From positions 91,915 to 155,914 of the forward strand of contig NZ_QIBY01000003.1 of assembly GCF_003725335.1 (NCBI RefSeq): 64,000 nucleotides of DNA, given 5' to 3'. This document shows, piece by piece, positions 34,570-42,966 of this stretch. Made by a program: the position numbers and the translations under genes. The notes beneath the pieces are model-generated. The model was not told the DNA's origin. It worked only from the letters and a program-made list of their open reading frames with translations, and did not search any database. How positions within the stretch are numbered: the stretch's first letter is position 1; the number at the start of each line of letters is the position of its first letter. Source of the DNA: Parvibacter caecicola. Lineage in GTDB: Bacteria > Actinomycetota > Coriobacteriia > Coriobacteriales > Eggerthellaceae.

Positions 34570-35859
34570 TTAAGCGCCAGCACCAGGCAGCCGCACCACG
34601 CCGCAGGCCACGAAAAAGATGCAGGCCACCAGCACAATGGCACCCACAGCCACAAGCCTTAAGCCCACTACCAGGCCTTTTCGGAATGTTTGACCAGCAA
34701 GGGCCGAGATGCGGCGCCGCAGCCAGCGTTTGTCCAACAAAGCATATGCAATGCCCGTAACCGGCAGCGCGAAGATTCCGCCGTATTCAAGAATACGGAA
34801 CCACAGGGGCAGCGAGGCGTCTCCCACGTTCGGAACGAAGATGGCCACCAGTGCCACCACCACGAAAAACGCCCATACCAGGGCCAGCGCGCCGTTCCAC
34901 ACCATGCCCGCCACAAGCGACGGGCGCGACGGGGCAGCTTCAGGGCGTTCCGCATGGGGCTTCGGGCCACTTGAATTCGGGGCAGCCGGCCCCGAACCGC
35001 CGGGTGCCGGACCAACCGACTTGCCCCTCCCCTGCACAGCTTCCAGCTTGGCCATCGCGCTAAGAAAAGCTTTCTTCAACTGGCCCACCGTCTGGTACCG
35101 GGCAGCAGGGTCGAAGGCGCACGCGCGGGCCAACACCGCCTGCAGCGGTGCGGGAATTCGCTCGTCGGCGAACCCTTCCCGCACCATCGCTGGCGAAGGA
35201 TCGCATTCGGTGAGCAGGTAATACAGAATCATTCCCATGGCGTATACATCACTGCGCACATCGGTTTGACCGTAGCCGAATTGCTCTGGCGGAGCGTAAG
35301 AACGAGTGCCGAAATGGGTGGTGTCCGCCTCGGCCCCGTCGCGGAACGACCGCGCTATGCCAAGGTCTATCACCGTCAGCTTGCCGTTGCCCACCAGGAT
35401 GTTGGTGGGCTTCAGGTCGCGGTGAATCAGCGGGGCCGGTGCCAAACCGTGCAGCTCCGCCACCCCATCGCACAGCGCGGGAAACCATTGGGCCGCCAAC
35501 TGGGGCGAAGGATCGCGGCGGTACACCTCTTCCCGCAGTGTGCAGCCCTCCACATACTCCATCACCACCACTAGCTCGCCATCGCGCTGGTGCACATCGT
35601 AGATATGAGGCAGGTGCGAGAAGTGGCGCCCGGCCCGCTGGGCCTCCAAAAGATGCGCGTACCCTTTCCCCATCTCCGCCTCGCTGCGAATGCGCTTGCG
35701 CACGAAAGGCCCTCGCTGAGCGCCGCCCGCGCCAGCAAGGTACACCAGCTCGGTCACCTCATGAGGGGCTTCCTTCAAAACTTTCTCCACGCGATAGCAC
35801 TCATCGCGCTCCAGGGCATTCAGATACGTGGCAAGGGGATCGTTTTCCATGGAGTTCAT
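34570..35859 (-). CDS. Hanks-type Ser/Thr protein kinase with C-terminal membrane helices
   Basis: 429 aa. Kinase domain ~20-280: VMEYVEGCTLREE hinge, catalytic loop HRDLKPTN (146-153), DLG in place of DFG (165-167), and the APPEQ activation-segment end. DLG is common in active bacterial kinases of this type. A Pro/Gly-rich linker is followed by about four hydrophobic helices to the end, so it is membrane-bound with a cytosolic kinase. It lies 168 bp downstream of an HTH gene (36028-36471) on the same strand. That gap holds a 9-C tract. Confidence 0.88.
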   Translation of the reverse strand: MNSMENDPLATYLNALERDECYRVEKVLKEAPHEVTELVYLAGAGGAQRGPFVRKRIRSEAEMGKGYAHLLEAQRAGRHFSHLPHIYDVHQRDGELVVVMEYVEGCTLREEVYRRDPSPQLAAQWFPALCDGVAELHGLAPAPLIHRDLKPTNILVGNGKLTVIDLGIARSFRDGAEADTTHFGTRSYAPPEQFGYGQTDVRSDVYAMGMILYYLLTECDPSPAMVREGFADERIPAPLQAVLARACAFDPAARYQTVGQLKKAFLSAMAKLEAVQGRGKSVGPAPGGSGPAAPNSSGPKPHAERPEAAPSRPSLVAGMVWNGALALVWAFFVVVALVAIFVPNVGDASLPLWFRILEYGGIFALPVTGIAYALLDKRWLRRRISALAGQTFRKGLVVGLRLVAVGAIVLVACIFFVACGVVRLPGAGA

Positions 35860-35973
35860 GGTATCAAATCCGCAGGTCGCTTGGGCCCAAATGGCATCCG
35901 GGGATTGCCGGCCCCCTGGGCAAGACCCTGCAAGCGGAAGCGTCCCCCTTCGTCCGTTGGGAAAAAAGGAACG

Positions 35974-35982
35974 CCCCCCCCC
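35974..35982. repeat. 9-C homopolymer between HTH and kinase genes
   Basis: Nine consecutive C (nine G on the transcribed strand) lie ~115 bp upstream of the kinase start, inside the 168-bp gap 35860-36027. Its length equals the tract inside the adhesin. If a kinase promoter lies here, tract length could alter its spacing. Nothing else was recognised in the gap. Confidence 0.4.
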
Positions 35983-36027
35983 GCTTTCGACAGAAGACCA
36001 GCGGGCAAAACATCAGCATGGGGAGCA

Positions 36028-36471
36028 CTAGCTGAGAGTGGCTTCGCCGAATCGGTACAGGTCTTCTTCCGCCTGCTGCAGCGAAGCCCCCTGGGAAAGC
36101 GAGAAGATGATGATGGCGTCGCGGCGGTTTTTGCAGTACAGCTCGTTCACGCCACCCGCCTTCAGCAGCCGGTTTGCCTCCCGCAACGTGCAGCCCATGG
36201 CCAAGGCAATCTTGAGCAGGTTGTCCCGCGAGGCTTTTCGGGTGCCCGTGAAAACCTGGTAGCCGAAAGTCTCGTTTATGCCGGCGGCCCGCACCACCGC
36301 CGCGCGCTTCAGTCCCTTCGCCTCCAGCAGTTCGTTCAGATAATCAGAAAGGCTGCGCTGGCCCGCAGTGGCCTTCTTCATGAATGCCCGCGGATCGGGA
36401 GCGCTCAAAAGCTCGGCCAGCATGTCCTCTGTGAGCGGTTCCTCCACGCGCCTTTTTCTCCTTCGTCCCAT
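36028..36471 (-). CDS. HTH protein paired with the Ser/Thr kinase
   Basis: 147 aa. A basic N-terminus (MGRRRKRRVEEPL) is followed by a helix-turn-helix-like region (LNELLEAKGLKRAAVVRAAGINETFGYQVFTGTRKASRDNLLKIALAMG, ~residues 45-95). C-terminal conserved helices (NELYCKNRRDAIIIFSLSQG) include a lone cysteine. HTH proteins directly preceding membrane Ser/Thr kinases recur in Firmicutes and Actinobacteria; the HTH protein may be a phosphorylation target. No strong ribosome site was seen. Confidence 0.72.
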   Translation of the reverse strand: MGRRRKRRVEEPLTEDMLAELLSAPDPRAFMKKATAGQRSLSDYLNELLEAKGLKRAAVVRAAGINETFGYQVFTGTRKASRDNLLKIALAMGCTLREANRLLKAGGVNELYCKNRRDAIIIFSLSQGASLQQAEEDLYRFGEATLS

Positions 36472-36546
36472 CTCAGGCAGCCACCATTGTAAACGCGGGC
36501 CGCCGCGCAGGGCATCGACCCTCGGCGCAGCGGCCCCGTGAACTCG

Positions 36547-37260
36547 CTAGAACGAGAAAGTCTTTTCCGCCAGCAGCTCATCGCTGAAGCTGAACAGCTC
36601 TTCAACCTCCACCAGCACGTCGCTGGCGGTGTCGGTCAACTTATAAGCATCCTCATAGGTGATGGAGGCACCGGGCTTTACCTCGTTCATGGCCTTGGCG
36701 GTTTCGGCATCTTCCGTGAGAAAGGCCGTATCAAGCTCCACGCCGTTTTGGAACGCCTTGGCATGAACTGCCACCATAGGGCTTACCGCCTCGTCAGAGT
36801 TATTGGTGAACGTGTAAGACACCACCACAGCCGGGTTTCCCTGGTAGTCCTCCACCGTGCGCGCCTCCCCGATTACCACCTCATAAGGGGTGGATTCCTG
36901 GCTAGATTGCGCGGCCTGCGGCTGTTGGTCTTCTCCTTGAGCGGATTGCTGCTGCGCCGCCTGCTGCTGCGACGGGGCAGGGACGTCATCTGCCGTCTGT
37001 TGGCCGCTGCCCGCCGTAGCGTACATGGCCACCGTCACCACCAAGGCCAACACGCCTAACACCAGGCCAGCGATGGCGATGCCCTTGCCGCCCTTCGTCC
37101 CCTTCACCGTTTGCCAAATGCCCACACCCCCAAAAATCACGGCCAGCAGCACAAAGGGGAAAGACAGTAAATTGAGCAGCGGCACGAATGCGCTGAACAG
37201 CGCGATAATTCCCGTTACCAGCGAGGCCACCCCAAGGCCCGAAGTTGGTTTCTTTTCCAT
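36547..37260 (-). CDS. DUF4190/DUF5067-like membrane-anchored protein
   Basis: 237 aa. Three hydrophobic segments in the first ~90 residues (DUF4190-like, GIWQTVKGTKGGKGIAIAGLVLG), a Gln-rich spacer, then an exported beta-rich domain (YQGNPAVVVSYTFTNNSDEAVSPMVAVHAKAFQNGVELDTA) typical of DUF5067. Function unknown. Found singly in many Gram-positive genomes as an envelope protein. The TTTCTTTTCCATAACAG context gives a plain ATG with a weak ribosome site. The gap to the methyltransferase (37261-37425) holds no feature I recognise. Confidence 0.78.
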   Translation of the reverse strand: MEKKPTSGLGVASLVTGIIALFSAFVPLLNLLSFPFVLLAVIFGGVGIWQTVKGTKGGKGIAIAGLVLGVLALVVTVAMYATAGSGQQTADDVPAPSQQQAAQQQSAQGEDQQPQAAQSSQESTPYEVVIGEARTVEDYQGNPAVVVSYTFTNNSDEAVSPMVAVHAKAFQNGVELDTAFLTEDAETAKAMNEVKPGASITYEDAYKLTDTASDVLVEVEELFSFSDELLAEKTFSF

Positions 37261-37425
37261 AACAGTCCCTTCTTCTGTAAGCTTGCGCTTCTGATAAACA
37301 CCAGAGAAGGGTATCGGTTATGAACTGCGGTTTCATTAGCTGTCAGCTAAGGCGGCCGAACCCTCCACCGCAGCTGGCAGGGATAATTTCCCGGGCACCA
37401 TAAAGAACAACCGAGCGGCCGGGAG

Positions 37426-38706
37426 TTAGCCCTGCTCCTCCCGAAGGCGCCGGGCAAGTTCTTGGCCAATGCGGTGCGGCACGCCCACTACCAGGGCGTT
37501 TCCCATGCAGAAAGCCCGCTGGGCATCGGTCATCCCAGTGTCAGTCCAGCCTTTGGGAAAGCCCTGCAGCCGGTCCAGCTCATCTGGTACCAAGCGCCGG
37601 TAACGGCCATCGATTTCCACCACATGCTTGAAGCGGGATGCCCCCGCGCCGCCCTCGCCGGTAAGAATGGTGCGCGATGGGTTGGTGAGCAAATCGGGGA
37701 AGGCCATCGAGCCCTCAGAATAGCGGTACTTGAACCCCGTGCGCTTGTCCACTCTCTCCTCGCTCTTCGAGCCTTTCAAATAACGCCATCGCTCCAGCTT
37801 GTCAGCAGGAATGAAGTAGCCTTCCGGCACCTCGGCCGTCGGCACCACCACATTCCCCAAGCAGCCGCGCTCCCCCTCGTAGGCCTCAGCAACGTCGCAA
37901 GTTGCCACCAAAAAGTTCTGCATGGTGCCAGCGGTACCGAACGGCGACTTACCCTTGCTGCCGGCATTGAACGACTGCGACACCACATAAGGGTCGTCCG
38001 GCAGTTGCACGCGGCCGAACGACTCCGGCTTCTTTATGGGCAACGCCGAAGACAGCACGCCGGAGGAAATGCGCCCTTCGGGGTCCCACGTCTGATTGGT
38101 AAGCTCCGCGAAGATGTACACCCGCTTGCGACGCTGGGGGAAGCCGTATTCGGCGCTGTTCACTACCCGCCATTCCACGGAATAGCCCAGGTCGGCTAAG
38201 CAGGTGAGCATAATGGCGAAGTCGCGGCCCCGCTGCGCGGCAGGGCTTTTCAGCAGGCGATCGACGTTCTCCAACAGAACGTACTTCGGTTTTTTCAGGA
38301 AGAGAAAGCGGTAGATGTCCCACCACAGCACGCCCTTTTTGCCCTCAATGCCGCCAGCTTGCGACAACGGCTTGGCCACACTGTAATCCTGGCACGGGAA
38401 CCCTCCCACTACCATGTCGATTTCTTCGGGGATGCCATGGCGGTTATCGCCACGCTCGTAATCATCCAGCACGCGGTTGATGTCTTCGCAAACGCAGCTC
38501 CCCTGCCCGAAGCGCTGTTCATAGCAGCGCCAGGCGAACTGCTTGCCCTCACTTCCGGGCGGCTCCCACTGGTTGGCCCACACCGTTTGGAAAGGACCCG
38601 CCGCGCCCATGGCGAACTGGGGAAAGTCAGGGTTGTCGTACCCCTCCAAACCAAGGCGAAAGCCTCCAACGCCGGCAAAGAGCTCGGCAACTTTGATGGT
38701 TCTCAT
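37426..38706 (-). CDS. DNA cytosine-5 methyltransferase, M.Sau3AI-like (GATC)
   Basis: 426 aa. C5-methyltransferase motifs: FAGVGGFRLGLE (I), GGFPCQDYSV with catalytic Cys105 (IV), LLENVDRLLKSP (VI), QRRKRVYIF (VIII) and the C-terminal GNALVV (X). The stretch LLKSPAAQRGRDFAIML and KPKYVLLENVDR match M.Sau3AI closely, so GAT-m5C is the predicted product. Encoded 115 bp downstream of the cognate-looking endonuclease, same strand. An AGGAGAAACGTGCC ribosome site precedes the ATG. Specificity is inferred from similarity. Confidence 0.9.
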   Translation of the reverse strand: MRTIKVAELFAGVGGFRLGLEGYDNPDFPQFAMGAAGPFQTVWANQWEPPGSEGKQFAWRCYEQRFGQGSCVCEDINRVLDDYERGDNRHGIPEEIDMVVGGFPCQDYSVAKPLSQAGGIEGKKGVLWWDIYRFLFLKKPKYVLLENVDRLLKSPAAQRGRDFAIMLTCLADLGYSVEWRVVNSAEYGFPQRRKRVYIFAELTNQTWDPEGRISSGVLSSALPIKKPESFGRVQLPDDPYVVSQSFNAGSKGKSPFGTAGTMQNFLVATCDVAEAYEGERGCLGNVVVPTAEVPEGYFIPADKLERWRYLKGSKSEERVDKRTGFKYRYSEGSMAFPDLLTNPSRTILTGEGGAGASRFKHVVEIDGRYRRLVPDELDRLQGFPKGWTDTGMTDAQRAFCMGNALVVGVPHRIGQELARRLREEQG

Positions 38707-38761
38707 GGCACGTTTCTCCTATGCTGTCTGTGCCAGTATTCTCTTGCAGGCCATTCTATCC

Positions 38762-38785
38762 GATCCGCCCCATAAGATCAAGATC
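38762..38785. promoter_or_regulatory. Three GATC sites between endonuclease and methyltransferase genes
   Basis: GATC occurs at 38762, 38776 and 38782 within 24 bp of the 115-bp gap just upstream of the methyltransferase. If the system recognises GATC, methylation here could tune methyltransferase expression. This function is inferred; only the cluster is seen. Confidence 0.4.
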
Positions 38786-38821
38786 CAAAAATGGGACAGC
38801 GAGCAATCTGGCGCGAAAAAC

Positions 38822-40192
38822 TCACTTTCCGGTGATTCGGGCAACCTCGCCTTTGAGATAGGCGGCGCTCAACCAGAAGCATTTCTTCACCACAGCGTCG
38901 CCCTGGGGCGTGGGCAGCGTGTCCTTGCTATCGCGGCCATGGGGCCTCACGTGGCAACAACGGTTCTCGGACGACTTGACGGACTCCTGGGCCCGGCCAT
39001 CGCGCACCCGCCGCTGCATCTCTTCGTAACAGCGGCGCGCTTCTTCCACGTCCACCTCTGGCATTTGCCAAAAAGCCACATCCGCCAGGCGATAGGTTCC
39101 TCGCTCGGAAACGTCCTCCCGAAAAACAACGAAGAGGTACTTGTTGTCCAGATGTGCAGCGAAGTCGCTCTCCTCAAACGGCGTCTTCGCCAAGTCAAAG
39201 TAATCGAAGCAGGGAAACGACATCGACTCCTTGGGCGTACCGTTGGCTTTTACCCGCATCGTCTTGGGCTTGATGCCCGCTTTCTCGAATTCCTCGATTT
39301 TCGCATCGTTGGTCACGCCCAGAATGCGGCGGGTGATAAGCGCGCAGAGGTTTTTTGGCATTCGCGCCCCTGGTTTCCCAAGGCCAAACCGTTCCGCTAG
39401 CTGGGGCTCCGTCAGGCCGAAATATGGCGCGAACCGTTTGCGCACCAACTGCAGCAATGGCATGTTCTGCTCGTCTTGATCACGGCCAATGGGCTGCATC
39501 TCCCCCATCAGGCGATTGGTTATCGCCGTCATGAACGAGGCCTTCAGCGCCCAAGCCCGCGGCTTCGCCTCTATGGCGGAAAAGGGTTGCGGACGGCGAA
39601 CCTGCGCATTGGCGGCTTTGGTGCACGCTTCCAAGTACAGCGTATCCGAGCCGGAAATCTCATGGGCCCGACCGCTGCGCACCTTCCCTACCACCGTTTC
39701 CCAATCTTGCTTAATCTGGGCAAGATCGCCCTTCGGCAAATTGGGAATGCTCACCAGCTCCGTCATAACCACGCGGTAATCCAGCGGACTGGCGTCAGGG
39801 GCCCACACATAGGAAACCAGCAGCATGTCCTTGGCTTTCTCCATAAGATGGCTGGTTTCAAAGGTTTCATGGACTACTCGCATGTAGTCGATCATACCGA
39901 TGACCAGCCTTTCTTTGGCAACCAAGCGCCCATCCCGCGTCATCTTGAGCGGCGTTGTCTTCAACTCCAGCCCCGCTTCCCAGAAGTCCGCTTCCGACTC
40001 GTTGTTCACGTCCAACATGAAATAGCGGGATTCCACCGCGCTGCCGAACGAGCCTTTATTTTTACGGATGTCGTCAACCTCTTCGGCCCCCGTCTTCTCC
40101 CGCAACGTAGAACCCCGCAGCTGCTCCGCGTAGCGGCAGATGGACTGGCGATCCGCCGGATCGTACGGGAGGCTTTTACCAGCATTAGTCAC
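38822..40192 (-). CDS. Sau3AI/MutH-type restriction endonuclease (GATC)
   Basis: 456 aa from a GTG start with AAAGGAAC upstream. The N-terminal MutH-like nuclease core is visible: KGSFGSAVESRYF (Glu54), ADFWEAGLELKTTPLK (Asp69, Glu76, Lys78), LVAKERLVIGMIDYM and AHEISGSDTLYLEACTKAA. The C-terminal half corresponds to the second, catalytically inactive MutH-like domain of Sau3AI. It cuts unmethylated GATC in that family. First gene of the two-gene restriction-modification unit; unusually, the nuclease precedes the methyltransferase. Confidence 0.88.
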   Translation of the reverse strand: MTNAGKSLPYDPADRQSICRYAEQLRGSTLREKTGAEEVDDIRKNKGSFGSAVESRYFMLDVNNESEADFWEAGLELKTTPLKMTRDGRLVAKERLVIGMIDYMRVVHETFETSHLMEKAKDMLLVSYVWAPDASPLDYRVVMTELVSIPNLPKGDLAQIKQDWETVVGKVRSGRAHEISGSDTLYLEACTKAANAQVRRPQPFSAIEAKPRAWALKASFMTAITNRLMGEMQPIGRDQDEQNMPLLQLVRKRFAPYFGLTEPQLAERFGLGKPGARMPKNLCALITRRILGVTNDAKIEEFEKAGIKPKTMRVKANGTPKESMSFPCFDYFDLAKTPFEESDFAAHLDNKYLFVVFREDVSERGTYRLADVAFWQMPEVDVEEARRCYEEMQRRVRDGRAQESVKSSENRCCHVRPHGRDSKDTLPTPQGDAVVKKCFWLSAAYLKGEVARITGK

Positions 40193-40264
40193 CGGATGTT
40201 CCTTTCACTGCGCAGTTCCTCGCCAAAACAGGTGCGGCCAGCCGGGCCGCCGGCCGGCGCGGCC

Positions 40265-40927
40265 TTAGAACGAGCGGCGGGTGGGATCGGTTTTGGGGGT
40301 GGTGGCCACAAACTTCAGGTAATAGATGGCGTCCAGCACGGCGGGGATGCACAGCAACAGCACCGTGAACAGCGCCTCTATAAGCAGGTAGCTCATATCG
40401 TAGCTCACCGAGAACAGGAAATTCGCCCAAAAGCCCACGCGGTCGGGCGGGTAGAACAGGTTGGCCGACGCGATGTAGCAGGCCCCCAGGCAAAACACCC
40501 CCAGCACGTAGCCGGCCCTCAGCCCAAAGCTGTCGCGCGCCACGCCATCCTCCTCCCATTGCACGTTGCGTCGATTCAGCAAAAGGCCGCCCATGGCCAT
40601 GGCGCCGCAGGCCAGCGGGTATTCCAGCAGCAGTGCCCCCGGATGGTAGTTGACGTATTCGCCGGTAAGGTAGGTTACCCCCAGTTTCAGCAGGCCAAAC
40701 ACCAGCCCGGCGCAAAACCCGTAGCGGGGACCGTAGAAAAACGTGATCAGCCACAAGAACAGCAAGCTGAAGCAGGTAACGGCTCCGCCATCGGGCAACA
40801 CCACCGGCTTCACGGCGGAGAGCGCCGTGGCCACCGCCAGCAGCACGGCGGTCCAGAACAGCCGGTTGCCCCGCAAACGATCCAGCGGGCTCAGGCGAAA
40901 TTGGGGGCGCGAATCAGTGGTTTCCAC
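40265..40927 (-). CDS. ThiT-like energy-coupled vitamin transporter component
   Basis: 220 aa from a GTG behind TAGGAG; a TTG two codons upstream is less well placed. Six hydrophobic helices. FFYGPRYGFCAGLVFGLLKL and the HPGALLLEYPLACGAMAMGG stretch resemble the thiamine S-component ThiT (YGP..G..aG...G, HP..LLdYplAfg). No thiamine-pyrophosphate riboswitch is visible, and the gene is the last of an operon with a GNAT-membrane fusion and a radical SAM enzyme, an unusual setting. Substrate assignment moderate. Confidence 0.65.
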   Translation of the reverse strand: METTDSRPQFRLSPLDRLRGNRLFWTAVLLAVATALSAVKPVVLPDGGAVTCFSLLFLWLITFFYGPRYGFCAGLVFGLLKLGVTYLTGEYVNYHPGALLLEYPLACGAMAMGGLLLNRRNVQWEEDGVARDSFGLRAGYVLGVFCLGACYIASANLFYPPDRVGFWANFLFSVSYDMSYLLIEALFTVLLLCIPAVLDAIYYLKFVATTPKTDPTRRSF

Positions 40928-40936
40928 AGGCAACTC

Positions 40937-42916
40937 CTAATAACGGCGGGCTTCCAGGTGGCGCTTGCGGCGCTGGTTTATCAGCACCACCAGCACCAGC
41001 AGCAACGTGCCGCCCAGAATGCCATAATTGATGGTGGTTTGAGCGTACACCGCCTCGATGCCCATCTCCTGGTAAAACCCTTGCAGCAGCTCGATGAACA
41101 GCGGCTGCAGCTGGGCCACCGCCAACAAGATGGCCACGATGTTGATCACCATGCCGTTGCGGCTTTCCGTGATGGCCGCCTTCGAGGCCACCACGTGCTC
41201 CAGGTACTCCTGCTGTTCGCTGTAGGCGTCGTGCAGCTGCTGGTTCATAAACGCCTCCCGCAGCTGCGCCGCTTCCATCTGCGACGACAGGTACTTGAAG
41301 TTCTGCATCTCCCAAAACCGCACCGTGGCGCCGTATTCGCGGTCGATTATCAGCTTGGTTTCCGGTGTGATGTCGGTGCTTTCCTCCAGGATGCCCGTCA
41401 CCCGCTTGGCTGCCTTCGCCAGCGCAGTGTTCTGGAACAGCGTGAGGATGATGACGAACAGGTAGTCGGCGAAGAAGTCGATGCGCTGGCTGATGTCGGG
41501 GGCAAAACGCTTGTCGACGTACACCACCGCCCGCTGCGAAAGGTACGCCTCATAGTGGTCGAACTGCGAGCGGTTGGTTTCGCTTGCGCTGTTGATGGGA
41601 TCGCAGTCGATGCAGTATTCCCGCTCGAAGTTGTGATAGGCCTCCCCCGCCAGCATGTCCTGCAGCTCGCGCCGATCGCGCGGCTTTTGGGAAAGGCACA
41701 GCGCGCAGGTGGCGTTTCCGCAGGCGTGCAGGCCATATTTCTCCAGCAAATAGCCGGCGAAGAACACGTCCCGCGGCAACTCGGCGACCTGCACGGTGCC
41801 CTGCTCGCCGTGCTTCGCCAGTACCTGCTGCTCTTCGGCCGCGCCCGGCCGCACCAGCGCCTTCCAGCCCAGCACCGAAATGGCGCTGCCCAGATCGGCC
41901 GGCTTTGCCACTTTCAAATAATCGAAGGAAACCTGGTCCTCCATCTGGGTCATGGAATAGGGAAACGCCGGCAGCAAGGTGCACAGCACGTACATGTGGG
42001 TTTTCGGATGGGCCACCAGCACCGAGTGGCCGCGGGCGTGCCCCACCACCACCTCGCGGGATGGGTCTTCCAGCCCCGCGTACTCGTCGGTGGTTTGCAG
42101 GAAATCGAAGCTGCCCAGGTAGGCCAGCTGCAGCTCCTTCACCACTTCGTTGCTGCACTCGTAAGCGATGCAATCGCGCAAATCGGCCATCAGCTCGTCG
42201 GCCAGCGCTCGGTCGGCCGCCGTGCCCGGCACCTGCGCCGCCCCCGTTCGCGCGTCCTCCAAAAAATGACCGATGCGCAGGTTATCGCGATGGTCGGCCA
42301 AAGGCATCAGCAGGTACATATCACCCTTGTAGCTTTTTACCTCCAGCTGGCCCGCCAGAAAATGCTGCAGCAGCTTGCCGTCGCAGATGTACACGGTATT
42401 GCCGTCGGCCAGCGTGCGCACCTCGCGGAACAGGTAGTTCGCCAGCGCCTTCTTACCATCGGGCGATACCGCCGTGCCCATGATGTCGGTGATGGGAAAG
42501 CCTTGCGCTTGCAGGCGGTTCAGATAGTCGATAAGCCCGTTGGACAGCAGTTTGATCGCCTCGGTGCCCTGGTAGGCGGGGTGCACCGCCAACGAAATGA
42601 TGAATAGGTGATTCTCGTCGGCCCGGTACGGCGCCACCTCTTCCGGGGCAATGTCGTCGTCGCGTATCACCGGGCTACGCTCCAGGTTGTCCCGGTACAG
42701 CCCCTCTTCGCAGGGGAAGAAGTTCACGTAACCGGCCAGCTGCCCCGTATCGGCGTCCTCCACGAACACGAACGACTGGCGGTTCTTCAGGAAGCGGTCC
42801 ACCGTTTTCTGCGGGTCGCCCCAATAGGCTTCTTCGTAGCATGCGCGGTCTACCGGCACCAACTTGTCCAGGTAGGCAACGTCCACCTCTTCGCCGAAAC
42901 GCACTATGTAGCTCAC
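40937..42916 (-). CDS. GNAT-domain protein fused to Cys-rich linker and CorA-like membrane hairpin
   Basis: About 659 aa from a GTG after GGGAAGGGAAGCCC; a GTG eight codons earlier (42940) is the alternative. Residues ~1-190 look like an acetyltransferase (FIISLAVHPAYQGTEAIKLLSNGLIDYL). The middle carries two cysteine clusters (ACGNATCALC and CIDCD) that could bind zinc or FeS. The C-terminal third is helical, ends with a coiled stretch (AYSEQQEYLEHVVASKAAITES) and two membrane helices reminiscent of the CorA topology. I do not recognise the whole architecture. It sits between a radical SAM gene (50 bp upstream) and the ThiT-like gene (9 bp downstream). Confidence 0.75.
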   Translation of the reverse strand: MSYIVRFGEEVDVAYLDKLVPVDRACYEEAYWGDPQKTVDRFLKNRQSFVFVEDADTGQLAGYVNFFPCEEGLYRDNLERSPVIRDDDIAPEEVAPYRADENHLFIISLAVHPAYQGTEAIKLLSNGLIDYLNRLQAQGFPITDIMGTAVSPDGKKALANYLFREVRTLADGNTVYICDGKLLQHFLAGQLEVKSYKGDMYLLMPLADHRDNLRIGHFLEDARTGAAQVPGTAADRALADELMADLRDCIAYECSNEVVKELQLAYLGSFDFLQTTDEYAGLEDPSREVVVGHARGHSVLVAHPKTHMYVLCTLLPAFPYSMTQMEDQVSFDYLKVAKPADLGSAISVLGWKALVRPGAAEEQQVLAKHGEQGTVQVAELPRDVFFAGYLLEKYGLHACGNATCALCLSQKPRDRRELQDMLAGEAYHNFEREYCIDCDPINSASETNRSQFDHYEAYLSQRAVVYVDKRFAPDISQRIDFFADYLFVIILTLFQNTALAKAAKRVTGILEESTDITPETKLIIDREYGATVRFWEMQNFKYLSSQMEAAQLREAFMNQQLHDAYSEQQEYLEHVVASKAAITESRNGMVINIVAILLAVAQLQPLFIELLQGFYQEMGIEAVYAQTTINYGILGGTLLLVLVVLINQRRKRHLEARRY

Positions 42917-42966
42917 GGGCTTCCCTTCCCTGTTCTGCACGGCCCCTGCCGCCGCCCCGTCACAGA

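Noticed and set aside
40200..40264. Thiamine-pyrophosphate riboswitch near the ThiT-like gene
   Set aside because: No THI-box sequence was found in or around the operon.
39476..42607. Very long plus-strand open frame across the endonuclease, ThiT-like and GNAT-fusion genes
   Set aside because: It is antisense to three well-supported genes, His/Gln/Arg-rich and spans gene boundaries; it is an effect of high third-position GC.
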